NCBI GenBank assembly: GCA_018713165.1
Contig: DVFR01000020.1
Coordinates: 1-64,000, forward strand
Source: Candidatus Coproplasma stercoravium
Lineage (GTDB): Bacteria > Bacillota > Clostridia > Christensenellales > Borkfalkiaceae
Direction of reading: 5' to 3'
DNA length: 64,000 bases
The notes beneath the pieces were generated by a model. It had not been told where the DNA came from and did not search any database. It was given only the letters and a program-made list of their open reading frames with translations. Numbering within the stretch: position 1 is the stretch's first letter; the number at the start of each line of letters is the position of its first letter. A program made the translations under genes and the position numbers. Below, one piece after another: positions 50,025-57,871 of the stretch.

Positions 50025-50065
50025 ATGTACGCCCGCCGCGGAGATTTCCGCGGCGGGCGTACATT
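50025..50065. terminator. Bidirectional terminator
   Basis: AATGTACGCCCGCCGCGGA / TCCGCGGCGGGCGTACATT, a perfect stem between LysR (+) and pyrophosphatase (-). Confidence 0.85.
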
Positions 50066-50117
50066 TCAAAATATATTTATAAGGAGGGAAATGAACTTTC
50101 AGTTTTTTTAATACGGC

Positions 50118-50648
50118 CTACTTTACGTATTTGTTGTCGTATGCCTGCATGCACTTGCCGATGATATCCATCGCCTCGTTCCTGCGGCTTATCTTTTTTA
50201 CGGTGGTCACCTTGTGTTCGAGCATCTTATACACCTCGAAAAAGTGCATCATCTCGTCGAAAATGTGCGAGGGAAGCTCGCGTATGTCGGCATATCCGCG
50301 GTACGTCGGGTCGTTGACGGGCACGCAGATAATCTTTTCGTCGCGCATGCCGTCGTCCACCATCTTTATCACGCCTATCGCCACGCACGTGACGAGCGTC
50401 ATCGGGTAGATGGCGTCGGAGCAGAGCACGAGCGCGTCGAGCGGGTCGTTGTCGGGAGCGAGCGTGCGCGGAATGAAGCCGTAATTTGCGGGATACACCG
50501 TGGAGGTGAACAGCACCCTGTCGAGGCGCAGAATACCCGTGTCTTTGTCGAGCTCGTACTTGCACTTGCTGCCCTTCGGAATTTCAATGAGCACCTCGAA
50601 GCGCTTTTCCGAAATGCGGTCTTTTGCTATATCGTGCCAGATATTCAT
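50118..50648 (-). CDS. ppa: Inorganic pyrophosphatase (family I)
   Basis: Hydrolyses pyrophosphate from biosynthetic reactions. The 176-residue protein has the family I active-site motifs: EIPKGSKCKYELDKDTG (Glu/Lys), VYPANYGFIPRTL (Tyr), and the metal-binding APDNDPLDALVL (three aspartates), followed by DEKIICVPVNDP. Two ATGs are close together; AAGGGGG is spaced ten bases before the ATG at 50648, giving the usual start MNIWHDI. The promoter at 50826-50853 would give a ~170-base leader with no recognised structure. Confidence 0.95.
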   Translation of the reverse strand: MNIWHDIAKDRISEKRFEVLIEIPKGSKCKYELDKDTGILRLDRVLFTSTVYPANYGFIPRTLAPDNDPLDALVLCSDAIYPMTLVTCVAIGVIKMVDDGMRDEKIICVPVNDPTYRGYADIRELPSHIFDEMMHFFEVYKMLEHKVTTVKKISRRNEAMDIIGKCMQAYDNKYVK

Positions 50649-50825
50649 AATCGGCATACCCCCTTTGCCGCACGTCTTGCGGCCGCGCACAGCGCGCTTA
50701 AATGCCGACGGGCTTTGTTGCGGAACGGCGCGGTTGATACGTAAAACCCTGCGCCGTCCCGCGGCCCGCTGTGGAGAAATAATATGTTCCTATACCAAGC
50801 AGTGTGTTTTAACCCTTACACCCCG

Positions 50826-50853
50826 ATTGTATCACGGATTTTTTATTTGTAAA
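50826..50853 (-). promoter_or_regulatory. Possible promoter of ppa
   Basis: On the minus strand: TTTACA (50853-50848), 16 bases, TACAAT (50831-50826). The remaining gap from 50649 to 51006 shows no gene. Confidence 0.5.
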
Positions 50854-51006
50854 ATGATTATATATCATATTTGCCATACATAAATAGCATAACTTGCCAA
50901 TTCAGTTATAACACTTTTGTCTGAAAACTATCGGCTTGCCGACTGACGCTCCGCGGCAGAAGAGAAAAAATTGCTCAGCCCGCCGACTCGCCGCGGCGCG
51001 ATTGAG

Positions 51007-51035
51007 TTGACAAAACGCGCGGCAGAATATAAAAT
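51007..51035 (+). promoter_or_regulatory. Promoter of the tRNA-Leu gene
   Basis: TTGACA at 51007-51012, 17 bases, TAAAAT at 51030-51035; predicted start ~85 bases before the tRNA. Confidence 0.78.
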
Positions 51036-51127
51036 AAACACGTTGCAAATACGGCGCGTACGCGCCGATATTAATGTTCAGGTACGGGCGCTTGCACATG
51101 CGCCCGCAAAAAATAACGTTTAGGCAT

Positions 51128-51210
51128 GCAGATATGGCGGAACTGGCAGACGCGCGGGACTTAGAATCCCGTGGTTCACCGTGCAGGTTCGACTCCTGTT
51201 ATCTGCACCA
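51128..51210 (+). tRNA. tRNA-Leu (anticodon UAG)
   Basis: An 83-nt gene with acceptor stem GCAGATA/TATCTGC, discriminator A and an encoded CCA at 51208-51210. The anticodon stem is CGGGA/TCCCG with loop CTTAGAA, so the anticodon is TAG. The T-arm GTTCGACTC and a short variable arm are visible. Its 3' part, with 10 further downstream bases, is repeated at 51393-51423. Confidence 0.95.
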
Positions 51211-51423
51211 AAACAAGGGGGCGCATGTTGCGTCCCCTTATTTTGGTATGTGTCTTGTAATATAACAGGAGTCGAGGGTGGAGGCGCGAACGGGAGTGAG
51301 CGGTTTGCGTGCGGACTTATTTTAAGCGACTAAATATGCGCAAACCAAACAGCGGACACCCGCTGTTTGCCGGGGCGCGTCCGCCTAAGGCGCGACTCCT
51401 GTTATCTGCACCAAAACAAGGGG
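51190..51423 (+). repeat. Direct repeat of the tRNA-Leu 3' end with a ~170-bp insert
   Basis: CGACTCCTGTTATCTGCACC plus the next 11 bases (51190-51220) recurs exactly at 51393-51423, and both copies continue into related terminator hairpins ending TTTTGGTATGTGT. A short inverted copy TAACAGGAGTCG lies at 51263-51274. Between the repeats are the AAACAGCGG/CCGCTGTTT hairpin (51347-51368) and CGCAAAC/GTTTGCG stems. This is the footprint expected of an att-site duplication at a tRNA 3' end, but the insert carries no integrase. Confidence 0.82.
51211..51246 (+). terminator. Terminator of the tRNA-Leu gene
   Basis: AAGGGGGCGCA / TGCGTCCCCTT stem followed by ATTTTGG. The duplicated copy at 51414-51448 has GGGCGC/GCGCCC with CCAAAACAA/TTGTTTTGG flanks, different stem bases but the same shape. 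Confidence 0.75.
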
Positions 51424-51458
51424 CGCACAAGGCGCCCTCTTGTTTTGGTATGTGTGTT

Positions 51459-52061
51459 TTATATTTTTCTAATTTCTTCGTAAATTTTCTGATTTTGCTG
51501 GCTTGACCATAAACCAAATTTTTCATTAAAACTAGTAAATAAAAATTCAACTTTGAAAAAAGGACTATCTTTCCATAAATCTTTAAATCGCTTAATTAGT
51601 ATCAAGTAAACATCTTTATCATCTTTAATCAAATTATGGCAATTTAATCGCCAACCTTGATTAGTTTTCCAACCACTATAAAAATCATTTAATTCAGGTA
51701 CAATGAAATTTACAACTCCGCCGATACCTACTGCTTCATCTGTATTGTGATTTTCAGCCGGGTTCTCACATATTAAAATATGCAACAACAAATGTTCAAG
51801 ATAATCACAATATACAATATTTTTTGCCAGTTGCCATTCGTAAGGATTTTTCATTGCATGTTCTTTATCTGCGAGCAAAATAGCATGATCCTCGAATTTA
51901 TGATGGGCTATAAGACCTTCTTTTGTACGTGTCACTTTAGAATTTTTATTCCATGACTTTGTCATGTAATCACTCAATCCAATCCCATATTTTTCTTGCA
52001 AATAATCACAGTATTCTAAATAATTAAGATTTTTAATTTTTTCGTATTCAGCTAATTTCAT
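51459..52061 (-). CDS. HNH-like nuclease-family protein, AT-rich and probably acquired
   Basis: A 200-residue protein with a region typical of HNH-like nucleases: AHHKFEDHAILL (His53, His54, Glu57), then NPYEWQLAKNIVYCDYLEHLLLHILIC (Asn81, His90, His94). The N-terminal ~45 residues (LEYCDYLQEKYGIGLSDYM) form a helical prefix. The rest is unassigned. The gene is far richer in A and T than its neighbours and uses codons such as AAT, TTA and ATA freely, unlike the host genes. It has its own promoter (52140-52168) and an AGGAGGG site before the ATG. It lies directly beyond the duplicated tRNA-Leu end, with a terminator-like copy of the same repeat on its other side. A mobile-element or defence role is inferred. 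Confidence 0.78.
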   Translation of the reverse strand: MKLAEYEKIKNLNYLEYCDYLQEKYGIGLSDYMTKSWNKNSKVTRTKEGLIAHHKFEDHAILLADKEHAMKNPYEWQLAKNIVYCDYLEHLLLHILICENPAENHNTDEAVGIGGVVNFIVPELNDFYSGWKTNQGWRLNCHNLIKDDKDVYLILIKRFKDLWKDSPFFKVEFLFTSFNEKFGLWSSQQNQKIYEEIRKI

Positions 52062-52139
52062 TTACAGCCCTCCTATTCATAAAAAAATACAATTATTCAA
52101 AACATAAACTTTATTAAAACTAAAATATCTTATATATTT

Positions 52140-52168
52140 ATTATATCATATAAATTATATTTCGTCAA
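52140..52168 (-). promoter_or_regulatory. Promoter of the HNH-like gene
   Basis: On the minus strand: TTGACG (52168-52163), 17 bases, TATAAT (52145-52140). Leader of ~70 bases. Confidence 0.75.
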
Positions 52169-52228
52169 TAGTTATGGTAAAATTAGCAAAATATAAACAT
52201 TTCAATCCTGCATTGTGTAGTAAAAATA

Positions 52229-52257
52229 AAAGGGGCGCATGTAGCGTCCCTTTTACT
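52229..52257. repeat. Terminator-like repeat related to the tRNA-Leu terminator
   Basis: AAAAGGGGCGCATGTAGCGT followed by CCCTTTT resembles 51211-51240 (AAGGGGGCGCATGTTGCGTC...). It may mark the right edge of the AT-rich insertion. Confidence 0.6.
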
Positions 52258-52267
52258 GTTATCGTAA

Positions 52268-52395
52268 TTGCATGCCACATATGCGGCAACTAATTAATTT
52301 ACCCCGCATATATGGCGAAATTAATTTCATTTTAAAATGGAGCGCATATATGGGCAAACTATTTTAATTACACGGCATATATGCACGATTTAATA
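52268..52395. repeat. Cluster of four CATATATG motifs
   Basis: Four variants lie in tandem: CCACATATGCGGCAA (52274-52288), CCGCATATATGGCGAA (52304-52319), GCGCATATATGGGCAA (52342-52357) and GGCATATATGCACGA (52373-52387). The motif recurs singly in at least eight other intergenic spaces. No gene is seen in 52062-52426. Confidence 0.75.
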
Positions 52396-52426
52396 TCAAA
52401 TCACTACCATTTGAGTAAACAACTGT

Positions 52427-53206
52427 TCATATGCGCTTTACGGCAAGTTTATAAATGCGCGTCAGCGGGATAAACAGCAGAGATACGGTGACGATTGCGC
52501 ACACCGTCTGCGGCGCGAGCGCCAGGAACGAGCCGTAAAAATATACCGCCCAACTTTCGGAAAAGAGCTCGTATCCATAGAATGCGGGGCCGAGAAAATC
52601 ATCGAGAATGGTGAAAAGAATGGTAAAAAACGCAGCGAGGGCGGCGGCAACCGTAACCTTTACCGCGGAAGCGCCCCTAACTTTTCCCGAACGCGAGAGT
52701 ATAATCAGGACGTTGAAAGTTACAAAAAGCGCGCAAGCGAGCGCAAAAATAATCCAGAGCAGCGTTTTTACGAGCACGGCATACAGACGGGAAATTTTTA
52801 AAAAATCCGTCGCTGCGAAGAAGCACGCCGCCGCGCCCACGGCGGCTATCACAACGTTTACGAGAACTGCCGCCCACACGGGAAAACGGGAGTAAGTTTT
52901 ATCGCTTATTTTTCCGAGCGCGCCGAACGTAAGCGCAAAGAGCGGATAATACAGCAGGTAGAGCACGACGACGTGGACGTCGACGCCCCATATCATGCAG
53001 CGGAGAAGCGAAAAGCATATTGCCGCAAGCACGCCCGCCCGCGGGCCGTACGCCCACGCAAAGGTGAGCAGCAGAACGGTGACTATCTCCACTCCCATCA
53101 CGGGGCCGATTGCCGCCTGCCCGCCAATGAGCAGCGCCACCTCCACCGCTATCGCCGCAATCTCCTTTGCAGGGGAGCGCCCATTTTTGTTATTAAGTTT
53201 ATTCAC
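52427..53206 (-). CDS. ECF transporter S component, probably for cobalamin
   Basis: A 259-residue membrane protein with six to seven segments (AIAAIAVEVALLIGGQAAIG, VLAAICFSLLRCM, VVVLYLLYYPLFALTFGAL, AAVLVNVVIAAVGAAACFF, LLWIIFALACALFVTFNVLI, VCAIVTVSLLFIPL), an ECF S-component layout. It lies downstream of a cobalamin riboswitch and a DUF4430 lipoprotein, which points to cobalamin or a corrinoid as substrate, as in CbrT-type systems. Energy would come from the EcfA-EcfT core at 17-20 kb. The frame opens at an ATG at 53224, but GGAGGGAGG is best spaced for the GTG at 53206. Substrate is inferred from the riboswitch. Confidence 0.85.
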   Translation of the reverse strand: MNKLNNKNGRSPAKEIAAIAVEVALLIGGQAAIGPVMGVEIVTVLLLTFAWAYGPRAGVLAAICFSLLRCMIWGVDVHVVVLYLLYYPLFALTFGALGKISDKTYSRFPVWAAVLVNVVIAAVGAAACFFAATDFLKISRLYAVLVKTLLWIIFALACALFVTFNVLIILSRSGKVRGASAVKVTVAAALAAFFTILFTILDDFLGPAFYGYELFSESWAVYFYGSFLALAPQTVCAIVTVSLLFIPLTRIYKLAVKRI

Positions 53207-53349
53207 GCGCACCTCCCTCCGCATTTTATAAAAATTTATTTAAAGCGGCGCTCCGCCGAAAAACGGCGCAAAACCGCAACAAACATAATATTAATGCGCC
53301 GCGCGGCGCACCAAATCCGGCGGCGTGCGCCCGCGCGGAACATTATTAT

Positions 53350-53802
53350 TTACCAGCTCGTGTGCTGGTACACCGCGGCGTAGGTATAGCCCTCCACAAC
53401 GGGCATTCCCTCTATGCCGTAAGAGCAACTTGCAAGCGTTTTGCCGTTATACTCGTACGTGCCGTAGTCGGGATTTGCATAGATAACGCCGTCGAGCTCT
53501 GTAAGGTCGCTGTAAAACATCCAGAAGTCGCCCTCGTTCGTGCCCGAAACGTTCTCCTTGCCGTTGATTTCGGTAACCATTCCGCCCGAGATTGTGTAGG
53601 TGAGTTTGCCCTCCTCTGCCAGCCCGTCGAAATAGTCTTTAACCGACATATCGCCCGAAACTTCTTCGGCGACGAACACGACGAGCGTATCTGAAACCTC
53701 TGCGTCGTATTTTGCAGTCCCTCCGCCGGTGCAAGCGGAAAGCGCCGCGAGCGCAAGCATTAAAACAGCGCCCGCAATAATTGCTGAAATTGCCTTTTTC
53801 AT
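53350..53802 (-). CDS. DUF4430 lipoprotein, probable corrinoid-binding accessory protein
   Basis: A 150-residue lipoprotein with signal MKKAISAIIAGAVLMLALAA and lipobox LSAC (Cys24). The mature part matches DUF4430, the transcobalamin C-terminal-like domain: SVKDYFDGLAEEGKLTYTISGG, FWMFYSDLTELDG, and the end VVEGYTYAAVYQHTSW. Related domains bind cobalamin in animal intrinsic factor and transcobalamin. It is the first gene behind a cobalamin riboswitch and directly precedes the ECF S component, so it likely captures corrinoid at the cell surface. GGAGAAC precedes the ATG. Confidence 0.88.
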   Translation of the reverse strand: MKKAISAIIAGAVLMLALAALSACTGGGTAKYDAEVSDTLVVFVAEEVSGDMSVKDYFDGLAEEGKLTYTISGGMVTEINGKENVSGTNEGDFWMFYSDLTELDGVIYANPDYGTYEYNGKTLASCSYGIEGMPVVEGYTYAAVYQHTSW

Positions 53803-53960
53803 TTGGTTGTTCTCCTTTTTGTTCTGTCATCGGGCACCCATATTTTTGCAAATATAACTGTTTAAAATTAAGTAAAACCACGCAAGATTTGCAAATATAA
53901 TTTTACATAACCGTAAAACTGCAATCGCGCGCGCCGCCGAACGCGCGCATAAATTTTTAC

Positions 53961-54005
53961 AAAAAAAATAAGCGCCCTCAACACTTCGGAGTGGAGAAAA
54001 AGCGC
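53961..54005 (-). terminator. Riboswitch-associated terminator
   Basis: On the minus strand: GCGC...CTCCACTCCGAAGTGTTGAG...GCGC stem followed by TTATTTTTTTT. It lies between the cobalamin aptamer and the DUF4430 gene and is the likely stop point when cobalamin is bound. Confidence 0.7.
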
Positions 54006-54147
54006 AACGAAAAGCTTACCCGAAAGAAGCATGCCAAAACATTCGGCACAATTTAAGCACGGCGAAAAAGCCGTGCGGCGCCGAAAGCCCTTCGGATAAA
54101 CGGCCGTCTGCCTTTCCGCATCCCCTCGGAAATGCAAAACGAAAAAC

Positions 54148-54335
54148 GCACGCGGCAGGTCTTCCGGCTTACAACAGCGGTTTTTGTGCCGCACCCCTTC
54201 CCATATGCGGCAGAACAACGTTCTGCCATGCACACAGTGGTGAGCGGCGCCGCTGAAACGGCAGCGGGGGCTGCGGGGCAATTGGCCCAGACTTCCCTAT
54301 TAAACGCCCCTATCTTATCGGGGCGTGCCTGCATG
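54148..54335 (-). promoter_or_regulatory. Cobalamin riboswitch
   Basis: On the minus strand the conserved blocks follow in order: AATAGGGAAGTCTGG, the core GCAGCCCCCGCTGCCG, CCACTGTG, GGGAAGGGGTGCGGC, and the closing AAGCCGGAAGACCTGCCG. The ends GCAGG and CCTGC form P1. This is the RF00174 cobalamin pattern from memory. It controls the DUF4430 lipoprotein and the ECF S component downstream; a terminator lies at 53961-54005. The long spacer (54147 to 53803) contains no gene. Confidence 0.93.
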
Positions 54336-54354
54336 CGCCATTCAGTTTTGGAAT

Positions 54355-54383
54355 ATTTTATATTTTTGCGACGCATATGTCAA
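54355..54383 (-). promoter_or_regulatory. Promoter of the cobalamin operon
   Basis: On the minus strand: TTGACA (54383-54378), 17 bases, TAAAAT (54360-54355); predicted start near 54348, just before the aptamer. Confidence 0.82.
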
Positions 54384-54480
54384 GCAATAACCCGATAAAC
54401 GGCGCAAAAATGGCTTAAAACGCACTTTTTTTGCATAATAATAGCATAAGCAGGCGCTTTGCGACTGAAATATTATATAT

Positions 54481-54509
54481 TTGACAGCGGCGGCGGCTTA
54501 TGATAAAAT
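54481..54509 (+). promoter_or_regulatory. Promoter of the DUF368 gene
   Basis: TTGACA at 54481-54486, 17 bases, TAAAAT at 54504-54509; predicted start ~68 bases before the ATG. It is divergent from the cobalamin promoter. Confidence 0.8.
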
Positions 54510-54583
54510 TTAACCGTAAAGTATCTGTGCGGATATGCGCATTTGCGCTGGTTTAAGAGCGGATTGCCGCGACCCGGAGATTT

Positions 54584-55660
54584 ATGAAAGGCGACAATAA
54601 CGGCAAAGATAATTTAATTACGCAAAACACGGCCGGTTCAGACGGCACGGTCAACGTTTCCGACGCCGCGGAAATACGCGGCGAAGAAAACTCCCCTCCC
54701 GCAGAGAGCGCAGAAAAAAAAGCGCAGGGCGGCGGGGAGATTGACCTCAAATACGGGAGCGCCGGGGAAGCCGCCAAAGGCGGCGTTCTGGGAGCCTTTA
54801 TAGGGCTTGCGATAATCGTGCCGGGCGTGAGCGGCTCGGCCGTGGCGATTATGATGAAGCTCTACGAAAAGCTTTTGTATGCGCTGGGCAACATCTTTAA
54901 AAAGTTCAAAAGGTGCGCGCTCTTCCTCCTGCCAATCGCGGCGGGAATCGTGGTCGGGTTCGCGCTCGGATTTTTCGGTGTAAAAACGCTGCTCGACATT
55001 ATGATGTTCGCCGTGGTCGCGCTGTTTGCGGGGCTTATGGCGGGCGCGTTCCCCGCGGTTGCCGACGAGATTAAAGGCGAAAAGCACACACCGCTCAGAA
55101 TAGCGCTGTTTGCCGCGGGAATAGCCGTTCCCGTCGCGTTCTCCCTTATCGCGGTGTTTGCCGGCGGAGGCACGCGCAGCCTCGAAGAGCCGAAGGCGTA
55201 CGAATATATAATTTATCTCGCGCTCGGATTTGCGGTGGCTCTCACACAGCTCCTGCCGGGGCTGAGCGCGACGGCCCTTCTGATGTCGACGGGGCACTAC
55301 GTGCCGCTGATGAATTCGGTGAGCATAAGTTACTGGCAGTCCAACCCCGAAATTTTTGCAATATACGCCTGCCTTATCGCAGGATTTATAGCAGGGCTTT
55401 TGTGCTTTGCTAAGCTCATGTCCCTTCTTTTAAAGCGTTGCCGCGCCGCAACTTTCCACGCTGTTGCGGGACTTGCGCTCGGTTCGATAATAACGATGTT
55501 TTTCAACCCCGAAGTGTACGCCGAATACCAAAGCTGGGCAGACGGCGCGCGGTTCAGCGTCGACCTCGTTCTCGGCGCGATACTGTTCGCCGCAGGGGTC
55601 GTCGTCGCTTACCTGTTCGTGCGCGTACAGCGCAAAAAGAACCTGCCGCTCGCAAAATAA
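54584..55660 (+). CDS. DUF368 (PopT-type) membrane protein, probable undecaprenyl phosphate translocase
   Basis: A 358-residue protein. After a charged, probably disordered N-terminus (1-60) comes the DUF368 block GGVLGAFIGLAIIVPGVSGSAVAIMMKLYEKLL, then eight or so membrane segments and a second, related half with VALTQLLPGLSATALLMSTGHY. The two G-x-S-G/S-A loops are the re-entrant motifs of this family. Some DUF368 proteins (PopT) were shown to help recycle the lipid carrier undecaprenyl phosphate across the membrane. CGGAG precedes the ATG. It has its own promoter and a strong terminator. Confidence 0.9.
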   Translation: MKGDNNGKDNLITQNTAGSDGTVNVSDAAEIRGEENSPPAESAEKKAQGGGEIDLKYGSAGEAAKGGVLGAFIGLAIIVPGVSGSAVAIMMKLYEKLLYALGNIFKKFKRCALFLLPIAAGIVVGFALGFFGVKTLLDIMMFAVVALFAGLMAGAFPAVADEIKGEKHTPLRIALFAAGIAVPVAFSLIAVFAGGGTRSLEEPKAYEYIIYLALGFAVALTQLLPGLSATALLMSTGHYVPLMNSVSISYWQSNPEIFAIYACLIAGFIAGLLCFAKLMSLLLKRCRAATFHAVAGLALGSIITMFFNPEVYAEYQSWADGARFSVDLVLGAILFAAGVVVAYLFVRVQRKKNLPLAK

Positions 55661-55679
55661 CGCAAAACCAGTTAAAATA

Positions 55680-55722
55680 GAGCTTGCGCGCCTGCCGTTT
55701 GGCAGGCGCGCAAGCTTTTTCG
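55680..55722 (+). terminator. Terminator of the DUF368 gene
   Basis: AGCTTGCGCGCCTGCC / GGCAGGCGCGCAAGCT stem with a T-run on the plus strand. Confidence 0.88.
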
Positions 55723-55797
55723 TTTATAATTTACAGCATTATATACCGCATTTTAAAGTAGTAAACCGCGTTAATTTGCGCATATGTGCGGGGCAAT

Positions 55798-57024
55798 TTA
55801 TTTTTTGCGCTTTTGCCACGGGCGCGGTTCGCCGCCCGCCTTAAAGTTATATACGGGCAGAATACGCCTTTTTATTTCTGCCGTTGGCGCGATATTGCCG
55901 ACAATATCTTCAAGGCTCTTGTATGCCATGGGGCTCTCGTCGAGGGTGTCGGCGCCGACGGAAGTCGTATATATGCCCTCCATCTGAGCGGCGAATTCCT
56001 CCACCGTCAGCTTTTTGCGTGCCTCGCCGCGGCTTAAAAGCCTGCCCGCGCCGTGCGGAGCGGAGAAGTTCCAGTCGGCATTCCCCTTCCCCTCACATAT
56101 GAGCGAACCGTCGCGCATGTTTATGGGTATGAGCAGCCGCTCGCCCCTGCGCGCGGATACGGCGCCCTTGCGGAGAATCATATTTTCCGTGTCGATATAG
56201 TTGTGCACGGTGACGAACGAACCTACGGCGGTAAGCCCCATTGCCGCGAGGATATCGGAGGCCATTGCGCGCCTGTTGACCTCGGCATATTCCTGCATGA
56301 TTTCCATGTCGTGGATATAATTTTTCATCTCTGCGCCCGTAAGGTACGACATTTCGCGCGGGACGTCGAACGAGGCGCGCACCCTGCCCGCCTCGGAGGC
56401 GATTTCCGTCACCATGCCCTCGGCTTTGAGCCGCTCTATCGTTTCGGCCACCCGCTCTTCGCGCTTTGCGCGCATGCCCCTGAATGCAAGATTCTGATAA
56501 AACTCCGCGACCTGCAACCCGATATGGCGGCTCCCAGAGTGAATTACGAGGTAGAGCGCGCCCTCTTCGTCCCTGTCGACTTCGATAAAATGATTGCCGC
56601 CGCCCAGAGTTCCGACGCTGCGGCGGGCGAGTTCGAGGTCTGCAAAATCACGGCAAATCAGCTCATCGATACGCGTTGAGCGCGCCATAGTATGGGGTGT
56701 TTTGCGTGCGGCCATGCCCGAGGGGATGTTTGCGCGGATAAATTCGTCGAGCGCGGCAAAGTCAATCTGCCGCTCTTTAAGTTCAATCGTGAGCATTCCG
56801 CAGCCTATATCCACGCCCACCATATCGGGCACTACGACGTCACAGATAGTCATTGTCGTGCCTATGGTGCAGCCCGCGCCCGCGTGCACGTCGGGCATTA
56901 TGCGTATTCTGCTGCCCGCAAAGGGCTCAAAATCGCACATTGCCTTTATCTGCGCTTGGGCGTTTTCGTCGACGACGTCGGTGAAAATATACGCCTCGTT
57001 AAACTTTCCTTCAATTCTCTTCAT
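55798..57024 (-). CDS. rtcB: RtcB-family RNA ligase
   Basis: Joins 2',3'-cyclic-phosphate or 3'-phosphate RNA ends to 5'-hydroxyl ends with GTP and Mn2+. The 408-residue protein has MPDVHAGAGCTIGT (metal ligands), GVDIGCGM with the metal cysteine Cys75, GTLGGGNHFIEVD, a histidine block VIHSGSRHIG, and the guanylylated histidine His324 in SAPHGAGR. The C-terminus VYNFKAGGEPRPW ends as in the family. Length is typical for the bacterial type. No archease or RtcR activator is adjacent. It stands alone; the 360-base gap upstream (57025-57388) holds no recognised gene or RNA. Confidence 0.93.
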   Translation of the reverse strand: MKRIEGKFNEAYIFTDVVDENAQAQIKAMCDFEPFAGSRIRIMPDVHAGAGCTIGTTMTICDVVVPDMVGVDIGCGMLTIELKERQIDFAALDEFIRANIPSGMAARKTPHTMARSTRIDELICRDFADLELARRSVGTLGGGNHFIEVDRDEEGALYLVIHSGSRHIGLQVAEFYQNLAFRGMRAKREERVAETIERLKAEGMVTEIASEAGRVRASFDVPREMSYLTGAEMKNYIHDMEIMQEYAEVNRRAMASDILAAMGLTAVGSFVTVHNYIDTENMILRKGAVSARRGERLLIPINMRDGSLICEGKGNADWNFSAPHGAGRLLSRGEARKKLTVEEFAAQMEGIYTTSVGADTLDESPMAYKSLEDIVGNIAPTAEIKRRILPVYNFKAGGEPRPWQKRKK

Positions 57025-57388
57025 AAAAGCTCCTTTTAATCAGGCGGCGCGCACGCGCAGCGTGCGCGCCGCTTTCAGGCAAAAATATTGCGGATAAAAC
57101 CCCATGCCCGGGCGCAGGTTTATAGCCATTGCCCAAAGGCATTCAAACATCTCCGCACGCCGCAGCAAACCGCGACATGTTTTCGGCGGCAAAATGTTAA
57201 CTAGTTATCACTCCACTTCCGACATTAAACTTTATCAAAAAACGTACGCGGGCAAAAGCAATAACGTTGACGCTGAACAAAGACAATTACCTGAACACAA
57301 CCTTTTTGTTCAAAATACTTTCGGGATTTGCACCCGACATAATTGCCGCACGGGAAAATAACTTGCTTTGGCGCGGAATTTGCGCCGA
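57025..57388. other. Intergenic gap upstream of rtcB
   Basis: It contains a GCGCACGCGCAGCGTGCGCGCC hairpin-like stretch near 57051-57070 and otherwise unremarkable sequence. No gene, RNA family or convincing promoter is recognised. Confidence 0.4.
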
Positions 57389-57871
57389 TTATATCTCTAT
57401 ATACGTATTGAGGTTTGCCCTGTCTATCGCGAGCTGAAGCGCGTATATTCTGGCGCGCAACTCTTCGCGGTCGGATATGACTTCGTCGGGTTCGTAGTTG
57501 CACACGGTGTATTCGAGCACGCCGTTAGTCGTTATTCTGCGGGTCAGTTTTTCATGCACCGCAAGCGATTCGAGGCGGGCATTTTCGCCGTTGAGCTGGG
57601 CAAGATACACGAGAGCCTCGCCTATCGTAAGCCCGTCGTCGAGCTTTACGGTGCAGTTTGCAAGCGATATCCCGCACCTTATCGCGCGCACCTCAGCGTC
57701 TATCTTCGAGATTTCTTCGCGCGTCTTTTTATAGTCGTAGTCCACGGGAACGGGCTGTTCGCCCTCTTTATAGCTCGTGCGCATGCGGCGCTGTTCGTTG
57801 AGAATCAGCGTATCCTTGCGCTCGTTGAGCTCCTTTATTCTCTTCATTCCCTCGCTTAAACACATTTTCAT
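57389..57871 (-). CDS. Small coiled-coil protein, DIP1984-like
   Basis: A 160-residue, charged, helix-rich protein: MKRIKELNERKDTLILNEQRRM, EISKIDAEVRAIRCGISLANC, LTIGEALVYLAQLNGENARLESL and a long last helix EELRARIYALQLAIDRANL. The pattern (an N-terminal E/R-rich helix, a Pro-Val patch, I-D-x-x-V-x-x-I-x-x-x-I-x-x-x-N and a repeated helix) recalls the DIP1984/septicolysin-like small proteins, whose function is unclear. The call is tentative. No signal or membrane segment is seen. The start is uncertain: MKMCLSEGMKRIKEL has two candidate ATGs. Confidence 0.6.
   Translation of the reverse strand: MKMCLSEGMKRIKELNERKDTLILNEQRRMRTSYKEGEQPVPVDYDYKKTREEISKIDAEVRAIRCGISLANCTVKLDDGLTIGEALVYLAQLNGENARLESLAVHEKLTRRITTNGVLEYTVCNYEPDEVISDREELRARIYALQLAIDRANLNTYIEI

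Noticed and set aside
57025-57388. Regulatory RNA or rtcR-type activator site upstream of rtcB
   Set aside because: No sigma-54 type promoter (GG-N10-GC) and no recognisable RNA motif were found.
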